A stretch of 64,000 nucleotides of DNA from JBBDIP01 sp050260675 (GCA_050260675.1 JBLNCN010000005.1:1116001-1180000); one strand, 5' to 3'; positions 8,498 to 17,135 are shown, counted from the stretch's first letter. Notes: a model not told the origin generated them from the sequence alone. A program made the numbers and translations.

Positions 8498-9256
8498 ATG
8501 AACGCCAAAGACGTCATACCAGTGCCCCACCTGAGACAAGCCAAAAACGTGCTGTGCGTGGTGCCGCACCCCGATGACGCCGAACTGGCCGCGGGAGGAA
8601 CCGTTGCCGTACTGACCGGCGAGGGAGCGACAGTCACGTATGCTGTGGTGACAGATGGAGGCATGGGCACTTTCGATCCTACCGTGTCGTCCTCTGAGAT
8701 TGCGGCAGTTCGACGCAAAGAGCAAGAAGAGGCTGCGGCCGTTCTTGGAGTCACCAGGGTAGAATGGCTGGGATTCCGTGACGGCTTTCTCCCCGAGGTC
8801 GATGCCTTGCGGGAGCCCGTTGTAAGACTAATCCGCCAGGTAAAGCCGGATTTCGTACTTACCTTGGACCCCTGGCTGCCCTACGAAGCCCATCCCGACC
8901 ACCGCAAGACCGGCCTTGCCGCAGTAGAAGCAGTCCTCTATGCCGGCTTTCCTCTGGCGTATCCCCAACACATGCAGGAGGGGCTCACGCCGTGGGGCGT
9001 CACCGGGGTCGCGCTCGCTCTCTCGGTCAGGCCCAACACCGTGATCAACATTGAGGAAACCTGGGAGAGGAAGATCAACGCGTGTCTCACCCATAAGTCC
9101 CAGTTCCCGCCCGAACTGTGGGACTCCATGTACCTCCCCTATATCCAGGGCAAATGCATGGAGTGGGGCCGCGAGGCCGGCGCGCGAGTTGCGGAAACGT
9201 TCAAGGTCATGCACCCCGCGCATCTCCACGTCATGGTCGATGCCTGGAAGGTGTAG
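8498..9256 (+). CDS. PIG-L (LmbE-like) zinc N-deacetylase
   Basis: A 252-residue member of the PIG-L/LmbE family, zinc enzymes that remove acetyl groups from N-acetylglucosaminyl compounds (BshB, MshB and PIG-L). The metal site is visible as VVPHPDDAE (H24, D26, D27) together with YEAHPDHRKTG, which supplies the later His. The ATG has GGAGAG seven bases upstream. It is the first gene of a plus-strand run with the second GH4 gene and the BadF-type kinase, so a role in deacetylating a GlcNAc-containing glycoside before or after cleavage is likely. BshB of the bacillithiol pathway is an alternative, but no other bacillithiol gene is close. Confidence 0.87.
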   Translation: MNAKDVIPVPHLRQAKNVLCVVPHPDDAELAAGGTVAVLTGEGATVTYAVVTDGGMGTFDPTVSSSEIAAVRRKEQEEAAAVLGVTRVEWLGFRDGFLPEVDALREPVVRLIRQVKPDFVLTLDPWLPYEAHPDHRKTGLAAVEAVLYAGFPLAYPQHMQEGLTPWGVTGVALALSVRPNTVINIEETWERKINACLTHKSQFPPELWDSMYLPYIQGKCMEWGREAGARVAETFKVMHPAHLHVMVDAWKV

Positions 9257-9330
9257 TTCTGATCCGGCCCCGCCGGCGTGACAACTCTGCGTGATAACTC
9301 TGGTTGAAAGGCCTTGGGAGGAATGTTTCG

Positions 9331-10650
9331 GTGGAGAAACTCAAGATAGCGGTCATAGGCGGCGGATCTTCCTACGCCCCCGAACTCCTTGACGGCATAA
9401 TCCGCAGGTGGGAAGAGGGCGAGTTCCACGTCGAGGAAGTCGCGATGGTAGACGTCCCTGAAGGCGAAGGGCGCATGGAGATCGTCGCGGCTTTTTGCAG
9501 GCGCATGCTCTCAAAGCGCGGCATGCCCTGCCGCATCAGCACGTCTTTGGACCGCCGATCCGCCATAAGCGGCGCCCGGTTCGTCATAAGCCAGCTTAGG
9601 GTAGGACAGATGCAGGCAAGATGGCGGGACGAACATATCCCTCTCAAGTACGGAGTCATCGGGCAGGAGACTACGGGCGCCGGAGGATTCGCCAATGCCC
9701 TCCGCACCATCCCGGTGTCTTTGGACATAGCGCGGGATATCAAGGAAGTGAACCCGGACGCGTGGCTGCTCAATTTCTCGAACCCATCGGGGCTGGTGAC
9801 GGAAGCCCTGCTCCGGTACTCGGGCGTCAAAACCTTCGGCCTGTGCAACGTACCGATCGGCATCCGTATGGGAGTAGCCAAAGCCCTTGGTGTCGAGTCT
9901 GCGCGAGTTAGCATCGATGCGTCGGGACTAAACCATCTCTGCTTTGTGACGCGGATATACGTCGACGGCCAGGACGTCTCGCATAAAGTGTTCGACTCAC
10001 CCCTACTAGCAGCGTATCTGAAGGCCGAGAAGTTCGGAGAGGAGTTCGCACCCTATCTGCGCCGCCTCCACGCCATACCCGCCAGCTACCTCTACTACTA
10101 CTGGTTCACGGCGAAAGCGCTTAAGGCCCAACTGGATGACCTGGCAAGCGGAAAGGGCACACGCGCAGACGAAGTCATGAAGATCGAGGACGGTCTCTTC
10201 GAGCTGTACTCCAGGGAGGACGTCACGGACCTCCCTCCCGATCTCAAGAAGCGCGGTGGGGCGTACTACTCGGACGTCGCCTTGAGCAGCGTCTCCGCCA
10301 TAGTCAGAAACACGCCCGCAGTAGAGGTGCTCAACGTCAGGAACATGGGCTCGGTGCCGGGGCTGGATCCGGATTCGGTTGTCGAGGTAAGCTGCCTAGT
10401 TGACGGCCGCGGGCCCCATCCCCTTGCGCAGAAACCGCTGCCTTCCGAGGTTAAGGGGCTAGTGCAGCAGGTGAAGGCTTACGAGAATCTAACGGTTGAG
10501 GCCGCAGTCCACGGAGATCTGGAGGCGGCGTTCTTCGCGCTGCTGAACCACCCCCTGGTGCCCGGAGCCGATGCCGCCAGGGCCGTGCTGGCCGAGATCC
10601 TTGAAGCCAATAGGCAGTTCTTGCCCCAGTTCGAAGGCAAGCATATCTAG
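9331..10650 (+). CDS. Glycoside hydrolase family 4, 6-phospho-beta-glucosidase type
   Basis: A 439-residue GH4 enzyme, a second family member 3 kb from the first. The NAD loop is AVIGGGSSYAPEL; GQETTGAGGFANALRTIPV and NFSNPSGLV follow. The metal site is C172 in GLCNVP and H202 in GLNHLCF, the arrangement of LicH/BglT-type 6-phospho-beta-glucosidases. I chose the GTG at 9331, which has GGGAGGA 8 bases upstream, over a TTG at 9304 that would place the ribosome-binding site inside the gene. The kinase gene begins 23 bases after the stop, so the two enzymes are probably made together. Confidence 0.9.
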   Translation: MEKLKIAVIGGGSSYAPELLDGIIRRWEEGEFHVEEVAMVDVPEGEGRMEIVAAFCRRMLSKRGMPCRISTSLDRRSAISGARFVISQLRVGQMQARWRDEHIPLKYGVIGQETTGAGGFANALRTIPVSLDIARDIKEVNPDAWLLNFSNPSGLVTEALLRYSGVKTFGLCNVPIGIRMGVAKALGVESARVSIDASGLNHLCFVTRIYVDGQDVSHKVFDSPLLAAYLKAEKFGEEFAPYLRRLHAIPASYLYYYWFTAKALKAQLDDLASGKGTRADEVMKIEDGLFELYSREDVTDLPPDLKKRGGAYYSDVALSSVSAIVRNTPAVEVLNVRNMGSVPGLDPDSVVEVSCLVDGRGPHPLAQKPLPSEVKGLVQQVKAYENLTVEAAVHGDLEAAFFALLNHPLVPGADAARAVLAEILEANRQFLPQFEGKHI

Positions 10651-10672
10651 GACCCGCAAAGGAGTGCTTACC

Positions 10673-11680
10673 GTGCGTTACGCGCTTGGAGTAGATGGCG
10701 GCGCGACCAAGACGATGGCTGTCGTAGGCGATGAGACTGGAAGAATACTTGGCACAGGCCTTGGCGGTCCCAGCAATTACCAGTTGACCGGTATTGAGAC
10801 GGCAATGAAACACGTGCATGACGCAGTCCGGGTCGCGCTGGAAACGGCCGGACTTGATCTCGCCGCCATCTCTGGCGCTACCTTCGGCATGGCGGGCGCC
10901 GACTTTCCTATCGACTTCGACAGTCTGAACGCCGGCATATCCGGTCTGTACCCTGGCCTGAAGTATGCCCTTACAAACGACACCTGGGTCGGCTTTCGGG
11001 CCGGCACTGAGAAGGATTACGGCGGAGTTGTCATCTCCGGCAGCGGCGCCAACTACGCTGCGGCGGGACCGGATGGAACGAAAATCACAGGCCGGGGCAT
11101 GGGATACGAGTGGGGCGGCGAAGGCGGGGCAGGAAGCCTGATCCGCCAAGTGATGCACCATGCTTTCCGGTCCCACGACGGCACAGGGCCGAAGACCGGC
11201 CTGGAGCAGGCCGTCCTGTCGCTGCTCGAGTTCGAGACCTACGATGACCTTTCCCTCCACATGTACAAGATCCACGGTGAGTTCGACCGCATGTACCTTA
11301 AGGTGTCCCAGTTGGTCCCCGCGCTCTTCCAACTGGCATTGGAAGGCGACGCGGTGTGTCAGGACATTCTGGTGAGCACCGGCACCGTTATGGGACAGAT
11401 CATCGGGGGCATGATGGCCAGACTTGGGATGCAGGCTGTCCCCGCCGACGTGGTCCTGGTCGGCAGCATCTTCACCAAAGGCGTCTGCCCGCTCATGGTA
11501 TCGGCGTTGCGCACGGCGTGCCAAAAGCACATCCCGTTCGCCAGCTTCCGTCCGGTTGAGATGGAACCGGCGGCAGGCGCGTTTCTTATGGCCCTGGAGC
11601 AGTTAGGCGTGGACGCCAAAGGTGAAGTGAGGCAGGCTGTGATCCGGACCCTGCCGGACGACGTTGCAGGCGCTGGCTAA
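10673..11680 (+). CDS. BadF/BadG/BcrA-family ATPase, probable N-acetylglucosamine or amino-sugar kinase
   Basis: A 335-residue ASKHA-fold protein. The phosphate-1 loop ALGVDGGATKTMAV, the phosphate-2 region VVISGSGANYAA and the adenosine loop VLVGSIFTKG mark a sugar-kinase relative of the BadF family, whose best-known eukaryotic member is N-acetylglucosamine kinase. GRGMGYEWGGEGGAGSLIRQ is the usual glycine-rich block of these kinases. The GTG at 10673 has AAAGGAG eight bases upstream; an in-frame reading from 10571 would overlap the GH4 gene. Context (two GH4 genes, PIG-L deacetylase, GPH symporter) favours a sugar kinase over an activator of a radical dehydratase. Confidence 0.85.
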   Translation: MRYALGVDGGATKTMAVVGDETGRILGTGLGGPSNYQLTGIETAMKHVHDAVRVALETAGLDLAAISGATFGMAGADFPIDFDSLNAGISGLYPGLKYALTNDTWVGFRAGTEKDYGGVVISGSGANYAAAGPDGTKITGRGMGYEWGGEGGAGSLIRQVMHHAFRSHDGTGPKTGLEQAVLSLLEFETYDDLSLHMYKIHGEFDRMYLKVSQLVPALFQLALEGDAVCQDILVSTGTVMGQIIGGMMARLGMQAVPADVVLVGSIFTKGVCPLMVSALRTACQKHIPFASFRPVEMEPAAGAFLMALEQLGVDAKGEVRQAVIRTLPDDVAGAG

Positions 11681-11766
11681 AGTGTCACCCCGCTGCGTGA
11701 CCTGCCTGAATTTCGATGTCACCCGATGACGATTAGGCTGCGCAGGCGGACCGGCGGCACGTTAAG

Positions 11767-12501
11767 CTACCTCGCCACTTTCACTTTGGTAGCCCTGAGC
11801 ACCAAGCCCTTGAACATGTAGCCTTTCTGTATCTCCTCGAGCACGGTTCCATGCTCGCCGCCGTCCTCCGCGGCCACGGCTTCGTGCAGGGCCGGATCCA
11901 TCTGTTTCCCGACAGGGTTCTCGATAACCTCGACGCCCTCTTTGGCAAGGACATCCAGGAGCTGCTTGTACACCATGGATACTCCCTTGAAGAAGGCGTC
12001 GAAGCTGCGCTCGCCCCCTGCCTGCCCGCTCTTTTCCGCAGCGGAAAGGAACCGGTCGAAGTTGTCGAGGACATCCAGCATCGAGGCCAGGTAGTCGGCC
12101 TTGGCGCGACTAAGGCGGTCCTCAAAGTCCCTTTCGGTGCGCTTGCGGAACCCATCGAAGTCGGACTTGGCCCGCAGGTACTGGTCGTAGATGCCGGTAG
12201 CCTTTGACTGCCACGTGTCACGTTCCGCGGTCAGAGCCGAGACCTGCTCGACTGATGCAGCCAAGGCTGCCTCCAGCTCTGCCACCCGGGACTCAAGCTC
12301 GGTCACCCTGGAGGCCGCGTCATGCGTGCCGCGCACCTCACTCGCGGCGGCGCTGGGATCCCCGGCAGCGGTGGGACTCCCGGCGGCCTTGGGATCCCCG
12401 CCGGCATCAGTATCGCTCGGTCTGGAGCAGCAGGCTTCGGGACCGGCTGGCTGCACGCATTCCGGCCGTTTCTTCTCTTCTTCCTTGTTACCCACAGTCA
12501 T
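11767..12501 (-). CDS. grpE: Nucleotide exchange factor GrpE
   Basis: A 244-residue GrpE, somewhat longer than the usual 180-210 because of a low-complexity N-terminus (Ala, Gly, Ser and Asp rich, residues 10-65). A coiled coil at about 65-115 (LESRVAELEAALAAS) is followed by the family block YDQYLRAKSDFDGFRKRTERD. The C-terminal beta domain contains GVEVIENPVGKQMDPALHEA and ends GYMFKGLVLRATKVKVA. It exchanges ADP for ATP on DnaK. It follows dnaK by 57 bases, so the gene order is hspR-like, dnaK, grpE, the reverse of the common grpE-dnaK order. No dnaJ lies next to it. Confidence 0.95.
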   Translation of the reverse strand: MTVGNKEEEKKRPECVQPAGPEACCSRPSDTDAGGDPKAAGSPTAAGDPSAAASEVRGTHDAASRVTELESRVAELEAALAASVEQVSALTAERDTWQSKATGIYDQYLRAKSDFDGFRKRTERDFEDRLSRAKADYLASMLDVLDNFDRFLSAAEKSGQAGGERSFDAFFKGVSMVYKQLLDVLAKEGVEVIENPVGKQMDPALHEAVAAEDGGEHGTVLEEIQKGYMFKGLVLRATKVKVAR

Positions 12502-12558
12502 CGTCCTTCGCGAGTCATAATCCGCCGCGCGGAGCGGCAGCGACCACTTCCGTCCCTT

Positions 12559-14493
12559 CTAAGCCTTCGGCTCTTCCTTCTCGCCCTTCTCCTTGAACTC
12601 GGCGTCGTAGACCTCGCCTTTGGGAGGCTGGCCCGCTTCGGGCCCTCCAGCCTGGCCGGCGCCTTGAGCTTGTTCCTGGGAAGACTGGCGATACAGGGCC
12701 TCCGCGATCTTGGCGGCAGCGTCGCGAAGTTCCTCGGTCTCCTTCTTTATGGCCTCAATGTCCCCGGACTTCAACGTCTCCTTGGCCTTCTCCACGGCTG
12801 CTTCGACTTTGGACTTGTCATCCGCCGGCACCTTGTCTCCGGCGTCCTTCACGGTCTTCTCCACCGTGTAGATCAGCTGCTCGAGGGCGTTGCGCGCATC
12901 CACTTCCTCGCGAGCTCGCTTATCCTCCTCGGCGTGCTTCTGGGCTTCCTCCACAAGCTTGTCGACTTCCTCCCTCGGGAGCTGGGTCGACGCTTTAATG
13001 GTGATGTCCTGGGATTTCCCTGTCCCCAAGTCCTTTGCCGAGACCTTGAGGATGCCGTTCACGTCGATGTCGAACGCGACCTCTATCTGAGGGACTCCAC
13101 GGGGCGCCGGAGGGATCCCGGTCAACATGAATCGCCCCAGCGACCTGTTGTCCCTGGCCATCTGACGCTCACCCTGTAGGACGTGGATTTCCACCTGGGG
13201 CTGGAAGTCAGCGGTGGTTGTGAATACCTGGTGCTCGTGCACCGGGATCGTCCTGTTTCGCTTGATGAGCGGGGTCATTACGCCGCCGTAAGTCTCAACG
13301 CCCAGAGTAAGGGGCGTTACGTCGAGAAGGACGATGTCCTTCACGTCCCCGGCAAGCACGCCGCCCTGGATCGCGGCGCCGACTGCGACGACCTCGTCCG
13401 GGTTCACGCTGCGGTTGGGCTCCTTGCCGGTAAGGGTTTTCACAAGTTCCTGGATCCTGGGCATCCTCGTTGAGCCACCGACAAGGATGACCTCGTCAAG
13501 GTCCTTCACATCGAGTTTAGCGTCGGAGAGCACCTGCCTGAACGGCTTCACTGTGCGATCCGTTAGGTCTTTGGTGATCTCCTCGAACTTCGCCCGCGTG
13601 ATCCTGGACTCCAGATGGAGCGGCTGGCCTTCTTTATCGGCGGTAATAAACGGGAGGCTGATCGTCGCTTCGAGTACCTGGGAGAGCTCGACCTTGGCCT
13701 TCTCCGAGGCTTCAATCAGCCTCTGAAGAGCACGCCTGTCCTTGCGCAGGTCGACTCCGTATTCCCTCTGAAACTCCTCCGCCACGTAGTCGGTGATCCT
13801 CTGGTCGTAGTCGTCGCCGCCCAGGTGAGTGTCTCCTGCGGTGGCCAGCACCTGGAACGTGTTGTCGCCGACTTCAAGGAGCGAGACGTCGAAGGTTCCG
13901 CCTCCGAGATCCCATACCAGGATCTTCTGGTTGTTCTTCTTGTCTATTCCGTAGGCCAGGGATGCCGCCGTCGGCTCGTTGATTATGCGGAGAACCTCGA
14001 GCCCGGCGATGCGGCCCGCGTCCTTGGTTGCCTGACGCTGAGCGTCGTTGAAGTAGGCAGGCACCGTGATGACTGCCTGGGTTACCGGCTCGCCCAGGTA
14101 CTTCTCAGCATCCTCCTTGAGTTTGCGGAGTATGTGGGCCGAGATCTCCTCAGCGGTCGCTTCCTCGCCGGTCGCGGGCATGTAGACTCTGACTTCATCG
14201 TGCTGCCCCCTGCGCACCTGGTAAGGAACCCGGTTCCGTTCCATCTCCACTTCTCCGTAGCGGCGGCCGATGAACCTCTTGATCGAGAACACCGTGTTCT
14301 CGGGGTTCAAGACCGCCTGCCTCTTGGCCAGCTGCCCCACCATCTTCTCGCCCTTCTTGCTGAAGGCGACTACCGAAGGAGTCAGCCGCGACCCTTCCGA
14401 GTTGATGATTACCGTAGGCTCGGAACCTTCCATGACGGCGATCACCGAATTGGTGGTGCCGAGGTCGATTCCCACTACCTTGCCCATAAACAC
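12559..14493 (-). CDS. dnaK: Molecular chaperone DnaK (Hsp70)
   Basis: A 644-residue Hsp70 with the full family layout. The nucleotide-binding domain starts with [17 protein letters not shown] and contains [31 protein letters not shown] and [13 protein letters not shown]. The interdomain linker [16 protein letters not shown] leads to the substrate-binding domain, and the tail is rich in Gly and Gln, ending [16 protein letters not shown]. It folds and protects proteins together with GrpE. The insert [19 protein letters not shown] near residue 85-105 is a form I associate with Gram-positive or thermophile DnaK. It lies 18 bases downstream of the HspR-like repressor and shares its promoter. Confidence 0.97.
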   Translation of the reverse strand: MFMGKVVGIDLGTTNSVIAVMEGSEPTVIINSEGSRLTPSVVAFSKKGEKMVGQLAKRQAVLNPENTVFSIKRFIGRRYGEVEMERNRVPYQVRRGQHDEVRVYMPATGEEATAEEISAHILRKLKEDAEKYLGEPVTQAVITVPAYFNDAQRQATKDAGRIAGLEVLRIINEPTAASLAYGIDKKNNQKILVWDLGGGTFDVSLLEVGDNTFQVLATAGDTHLGGDDYDQRITDYVAEEFQREYGVDLRKDRRALQRLIEASEKAKVELSQVLEATISLPFITADKEGQPLHLESRITRAKFEEITKDLTDRTVKPFRQVLSDAKLDVKDLDEVILVGGSTRMPRIQELVKTLTGKEPNRSVNPDEVVAVGAAIQGGVLAGDVKDIVLLDVTPLTLGVETYGGVMTPLIKRNRTIPVHEHQVFTTTADFQPQVEIHVLQGERQMARDNRSLGRFMLTGIPPAPRGVPQIEVAFDIDVNGILKVSAKDLGTGKSQDITIKASTQLPREEVDKLVEEAQKHAEEDKRAREEVDARNALEQLIYTVEKTVKDAGDKVPADDKSKVEAAVEKAKETLKSGDIEAIKKETEELRDAAAKIAEALYRQSSQEQAQGAGQAGGPEAGQPPKGEVYDAEFKEKGEKEEPKA

Positions 14494-14511
14494 ACCTCCA
14501 ACTGTCTCTAG

Positions 14512-14904
14512 CTAGTTCTTCTTAACGAATCCGCCGTTCCTACGGCGGCCGTTCTGGCTGTCATCCTGCCCTTCGTCCCTTGAGCCGGGAGGTGGGGACG
14601 AGCCCGGGCCGAGCGCGATGGCGCCTTTCGGCCTTGGTACCAAAGGGTACTGGCTCTCCCCCTCTTCCATAGCCAAGATCACCCTTACTCCCTGGAGATT
14701 GACTCCTCTTGTCCTGGTCAGGAAACAGATCCTGGAGAGAAGGCGGAGATCCTCGTCAGAGTAGAGCCGGATGTTGGAACCGGTACGGGCAGGTGAAATG
14801 AGGCCTTCGTTTTCGACCTGCCTCAGGAAAGAGGGGCTCACGCCAAGAAGGCGCGCTGCGACGCTGATCGTGTAGACGGGATCGCTGGGTCCGTGGAATT
14901 CCAA
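14512..14904 (-). CDS. hspR: HspR-like MerR-family repressor of the dnaK operon
   Basis: A 130-residue MerR-type regulator. The helix-turn-helix is VYTISVAARLLGVSPSFLRQVE, followed by the wing GLISPARTGSNIRLYSDEDL and the HspR signature RTRGVNLQGVRVIL, close to the DEGVNLAGIKRII of actinobacterial HspR. The C-terminal 50 residues are low-complexity (Pro, Gly, Ser, then basic). In known cases HspR, aided by DnaK, represses the dnaK operon through HAIR inverted repeats. Here it is the first gene of the operon instead of the last, so autoregulation would control the whole unit directly. A palindrome lies at the probable transcription start (14941-14955). Confidence 0.88.
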   Translation of the reverse strand: MEFHGPSDPVYTISVAARLLGVSPSFLRQVENEGLISPARTGSNIRLYSDEDLRLLSRICFLTRTRGVNLQGVRVILAMEEGESQYPLVPRPKGAIALGPGSSPPPGSRDEGQDDSQNGRRRNGGFVKKN

Positions 14905-14940
14905 CGGATCACCTCCCCCTTAACAAGCTTGCCGGTTCTC

Positions 14941-14955
14941 GTGAAGTTTCTTCAC
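14941..14955. promoter_or_regulatory. Candidate operator at the dnaK-operon transcription start
   Basis: GTGAAG-TTT-CTTCAC is a perfect 6-bp inverted repeat with a 3-base centre. It begins five bases after the -10 box of the minus-strand promoter (14961-14989), so it covers the expected +1. It does not match the HAIR consensus (CTTGAGT-N7-ACTCAAG) or CIRCE. Binding by the adjacent HspR-like protein is inference from position. Confidence 0.55.
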
Positions 14956-14960
14956 AAAAG

Positions 14961-14989
14961 ATAATAACCATCCTGGTTGTCTCCATCAA
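14961..14989 (-). promoter_or_regulatory. Candidate sigma-A promoter of hspR-dnaK-grpE
   Basis: On the minus strand TTGATG (14984-14989, 4 of 6) and TATTAT (14961-14966, 5 of 6) are separated by 17 bases. The start of the HspR-like gene is 57 bases downstream of the -10 box. No other good pair was seen in 14905-15374 for this direction. Confidence 0.6.
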
Positions 14990-15029
14990 GTATCCCCGAG
15001 GAATCGATGGACGAGACGCGCAAACAGAA

Positions 15030-15065
15030 GTGCCCGCCCCACTGCGCGTGCAGTCGGCCGGGCAC
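15030..15065. other. Strong hairpin inside the 470-bp gap between the dnaK and opp operons
   Basis: GTGCCCG (15030-15036) pairs with CGGGCAC (15059-15065), and an inner CTGC-GCGT-GCAG stem-loop sits in the middle. It has no T-run and no T-box sequence. It lies upstream of the dnaK promoter and about 310 bases before the opp operon, so it could belong to either leader or neither. Apart from this, the dnaK promoter region and the direct repeat at 15170-15255, I see no gene or motif in 14905-15374. Confidence 0.45.
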
Positions 15066-15169
15066 CTCTTCCAATCCTGTCCGCTTCGCTGGCCCAGAGA
15101 AAGGTCCTTGTTTTGCCACCACACCATGTATCGATAGGACAATAGTCTCAGTTGAGGGTTGAGAAGAAA

Positions 15170-15255
15170 TTCCCTGCAAATCGGCTCTCCGAGTCATTAT
15201 GCGATGAGCAGAGAATATTAACATTTCGCCGCTAGTCATCGATTTCCCTGCAAAT
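15170..15255. repeat. 12-bp direct repeat upstream of the opp operon
   Basis: TTCCCTGCAAAT occurs at 15170-15181 and again at 15244-15255, starts 74 bases apart, about seven helical turns. Both lie in the non-coding region ahead of the binding-protein gene (15375). The spacing is compatible with a regulator binding two sites on the same face of the DNA, but chance cannot be excluded. Confidence 0.4.
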
Positions 15256-15374
15256 GCCACAAACAGAGTTTTCCAGCCTGAAGGATTTCTCAGAAATCTC
15301 CTAGAAACACCCTACAAGTCCGACAACGAGCGCAACTCGCTGTCCACGTTTAGCAAAGATTGGGAGGGGGATTC

Positions 15375-17090
15375 ATGACAAACCGAAAGTGGCCTCTAGT
15401 ACTTGTTGCCGTCCTTCTGCTTGTTTCACTGGTCTCCAGCTGTTCACCCGGCGAGCCGCTTCCGACCTTCAAGTTCCTTAGCGGCGATAGCGAGACCGCC
15501 AAGAAGTACGCCCAGGGCATCCAGGAGAACCTACGCGCCAACCTTGGTATCGAGACCGTTCTTGAGGCGACCGACTTTAACACGCGTCTTGAGAAGATGC
15601 GAAATGGCGACTTCGACATCGTATTGGCCGGCTGGGGCGCCGACTACGACGACCCAATGACCTTCCTGGACCTCTGGGTCACCGACGGTCCCTACAACGA
15701 TGTGAAGTGGTCCAACAAGACGTTCGATGAACTTATCGCCAAAGCAAAGGCCAGCGGCAACCAGGACGAACGCATGGCAGCCATGGCTGAAGCCGAAGGG
15801 ATCCTGCTAACGGAGTCCCCCATTGTCCCGCTCTACTGGCCCGCATGGAACTACGCCGAGCACCCGTGGGTGAAGGGCATCCTTCGCGCCACTGTCGGTC
15901 CCGACTATGACTGGAAGTGGGCCTACACCGAGGGCAGGCCGGGCGGCGACGGCAAACTCGCGATGAACCTCGGTGAGGAGCCCCCGGACCTCCAGAGCAT
16001 CACCACTACTGACCAGATCTCCTTCGAGGTCCTAAACGCCGTCAACGAGGGTCTCACCCGCAAGAACCCGCAGGGCCTGTTTGAGCAGGGTTCCGGCGTT
16101 GCGGAGAGCTGGACCATCAGCCCCGACGGTCTGGTCTATACCTTCACACTCAAGGACAATGCAAAGTGGTCCGACGGTTCCCCGATTACAGCCCATGACT
16201 TCGAGTACGCGTGGAAGAAAGTTGTCGACCCGCGCACCGCTTCCCAGTACAACTACATGTTCTTCTTCATCAAGGGCGCCGAGGAAGTTGCCAGCATCGA
16301 ACTGCCGGATCCCGACGCCGACAAAGCAGGCTACGATGCCGCTGTCGCCAAGATCAATGAAGCGCTGGACGCCATGGGGGTTGACGCCAAGGACGACAAG
16401 ACGCTAGAAGTCACACTCGTTGCTCCCAGCACCTTCTTCATCGGCCTCACCGCGTTCCCCAGCTACTTCCCGGTAAAGCAGTCGTACCACGAGGCCAAGG
16501 GCGACGCTTACGCCCTTGAGGCCGATGCCATCCTGTACAACGGCCCGTTCATGATCTCCGAGTGGAACCACGGCTCCAACATGACCCTCAAGAAGAACCC
16601 AACCTACTGGGATGCCGCCAGCGTGAAGCTTGAGGAAATCAAGTTCGACATGATCAAAGACATCAACACTCCTGTGACCATGTACGAAGCAAATGAGCTG
16701 GACGCCATCGGCGTGCCCGGCGAGTTCATCCCCAAGTTCCGCACTGAGCGCCCGAACGAACTCAAACAGATGGCTCAGGCTACTTGCTGGTACTTGGAGC
16801 TGAACCCGAAGAACCCGGCGTTCGCGAACCCCAAGCTCAGGAGAGCGATCTCCCTCGGATTCGACCGCCAGTCCTTCGTTGACAACGTGATGAAGAACTT
16901 CTCTATGCCGGCAATCGCCTACAACCCGCCGTCCATCCACGGTAAGGACGGCGTGGTGTTCATCGACAAGTATGTTGATGCTGCCGCAAAACTGTCTGCC
17001 ACCGCCAATCTGACTGAAGCCCGCAAGCTCCTCGAGGAAGCCTGCAAAGAGATGAAATTCGCGGTCCCCAAGCCCCCGGCTGCGAAGTAA
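15375..17090 (+). CDS. Peptide/nickel-type ABC solute-binding lipoprotein (SBP_bac_5) with circularly permuted sequence
   Basis: A 571-residue lipoprotein; the ATG has GGGAGGGGG upstream. The signal peptide ends in the lipobox VSSC (C23). All OppA/DppA blocks are present but in swapped order. Residues about 28-185 match the normal C-terminal third: ANLGIETVLEATDFNTRLEK, NGDFDIVLAGWGADYDDPMT, WSNKTFDELIAKAK, PIVPLYWPAWNY, DYDWKWAY. Residues about 193-571 then match the normal N-terminus: MNLGEEPPDLQS, NEGLTRKNPQGLF, NAKWSDGSPITAHDFEYAWK, FPSYFPVKQ, NGPFMISEWNH, LRRAISLGFDRQSFVDNV, ending at LTEARKLLEEACKEMKF, which in relatives immediately precedes the block found here at the N-terminus. The protein should capture peptides or other oligomers for the OppBCDF transporter downstream. 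The reading frame is uninterrupted. Confidence 0.9.
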   Translation: MTNRKWPLVLVAVLLLVSLVSSCSPGEPLPTFKFLSGDSETAKKYAQGIQENLRANLGIETVLEATDFNTRLEKMRNGDFDIVLAGWGADYDDPMTFLDLWVTDGPYNDVKWSNKTFDELIAKAKASGNQDERMAAMAEAEGILLTESPIVPLYWPAWNYAEHPWVKGILRATVGPDYDWKWAYTEGRPGGDGKLAMNLGEEPPDLQSITTTDQISFEVLNAVNEGLTRKNPQGLFEQGSGVAESWTISPDGLVYTFTLKDNAKWSDGSPITAHDFEYAWKKVVDPRTASQYNYMFFFIKGAEEVASIELPDPDADKAGYDAAVAKINEALDAMGVDAKDDKTLEVTLVAPSTFFIGLTAFPSYFPVKQSYHEAKGDAYALEADAILYNGPFMISEWNHGSNMTLKKNPTYWDAASVKLEEIKFDMIKDINTPVTMYEANELDAIGVPGEFIPKFRTERPNELKQMAQATCWYLELNPKNPAFANPKLRRAISLGFDRQSFVDNVMKNFSMPAIAYNPPSIHGKDGVVFIDKYVDAAAKLSATANLTEARKLLEEACKEMKFAVPKPPAAK

Positions 17091-17135
17091 CTCTTGGGCA
17101 TGAGAGGACAAAGCGCTACCTAGAATCACATACAC

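Noticed and set aside
13615..14511. Long open frame on the plus strand opposite dnaK
   Set aside because: It is antisense to a clear dnaK, has no ribosome-binding site and no family pattern; GC-rich genes often leave the opposite frame open.
15030..15065. T-box or other riboswitch in front of the opp or dnaK operon
   Set aside because: A stable hairpin is present, but the T-box sequence and any known riboswitch core are missing.
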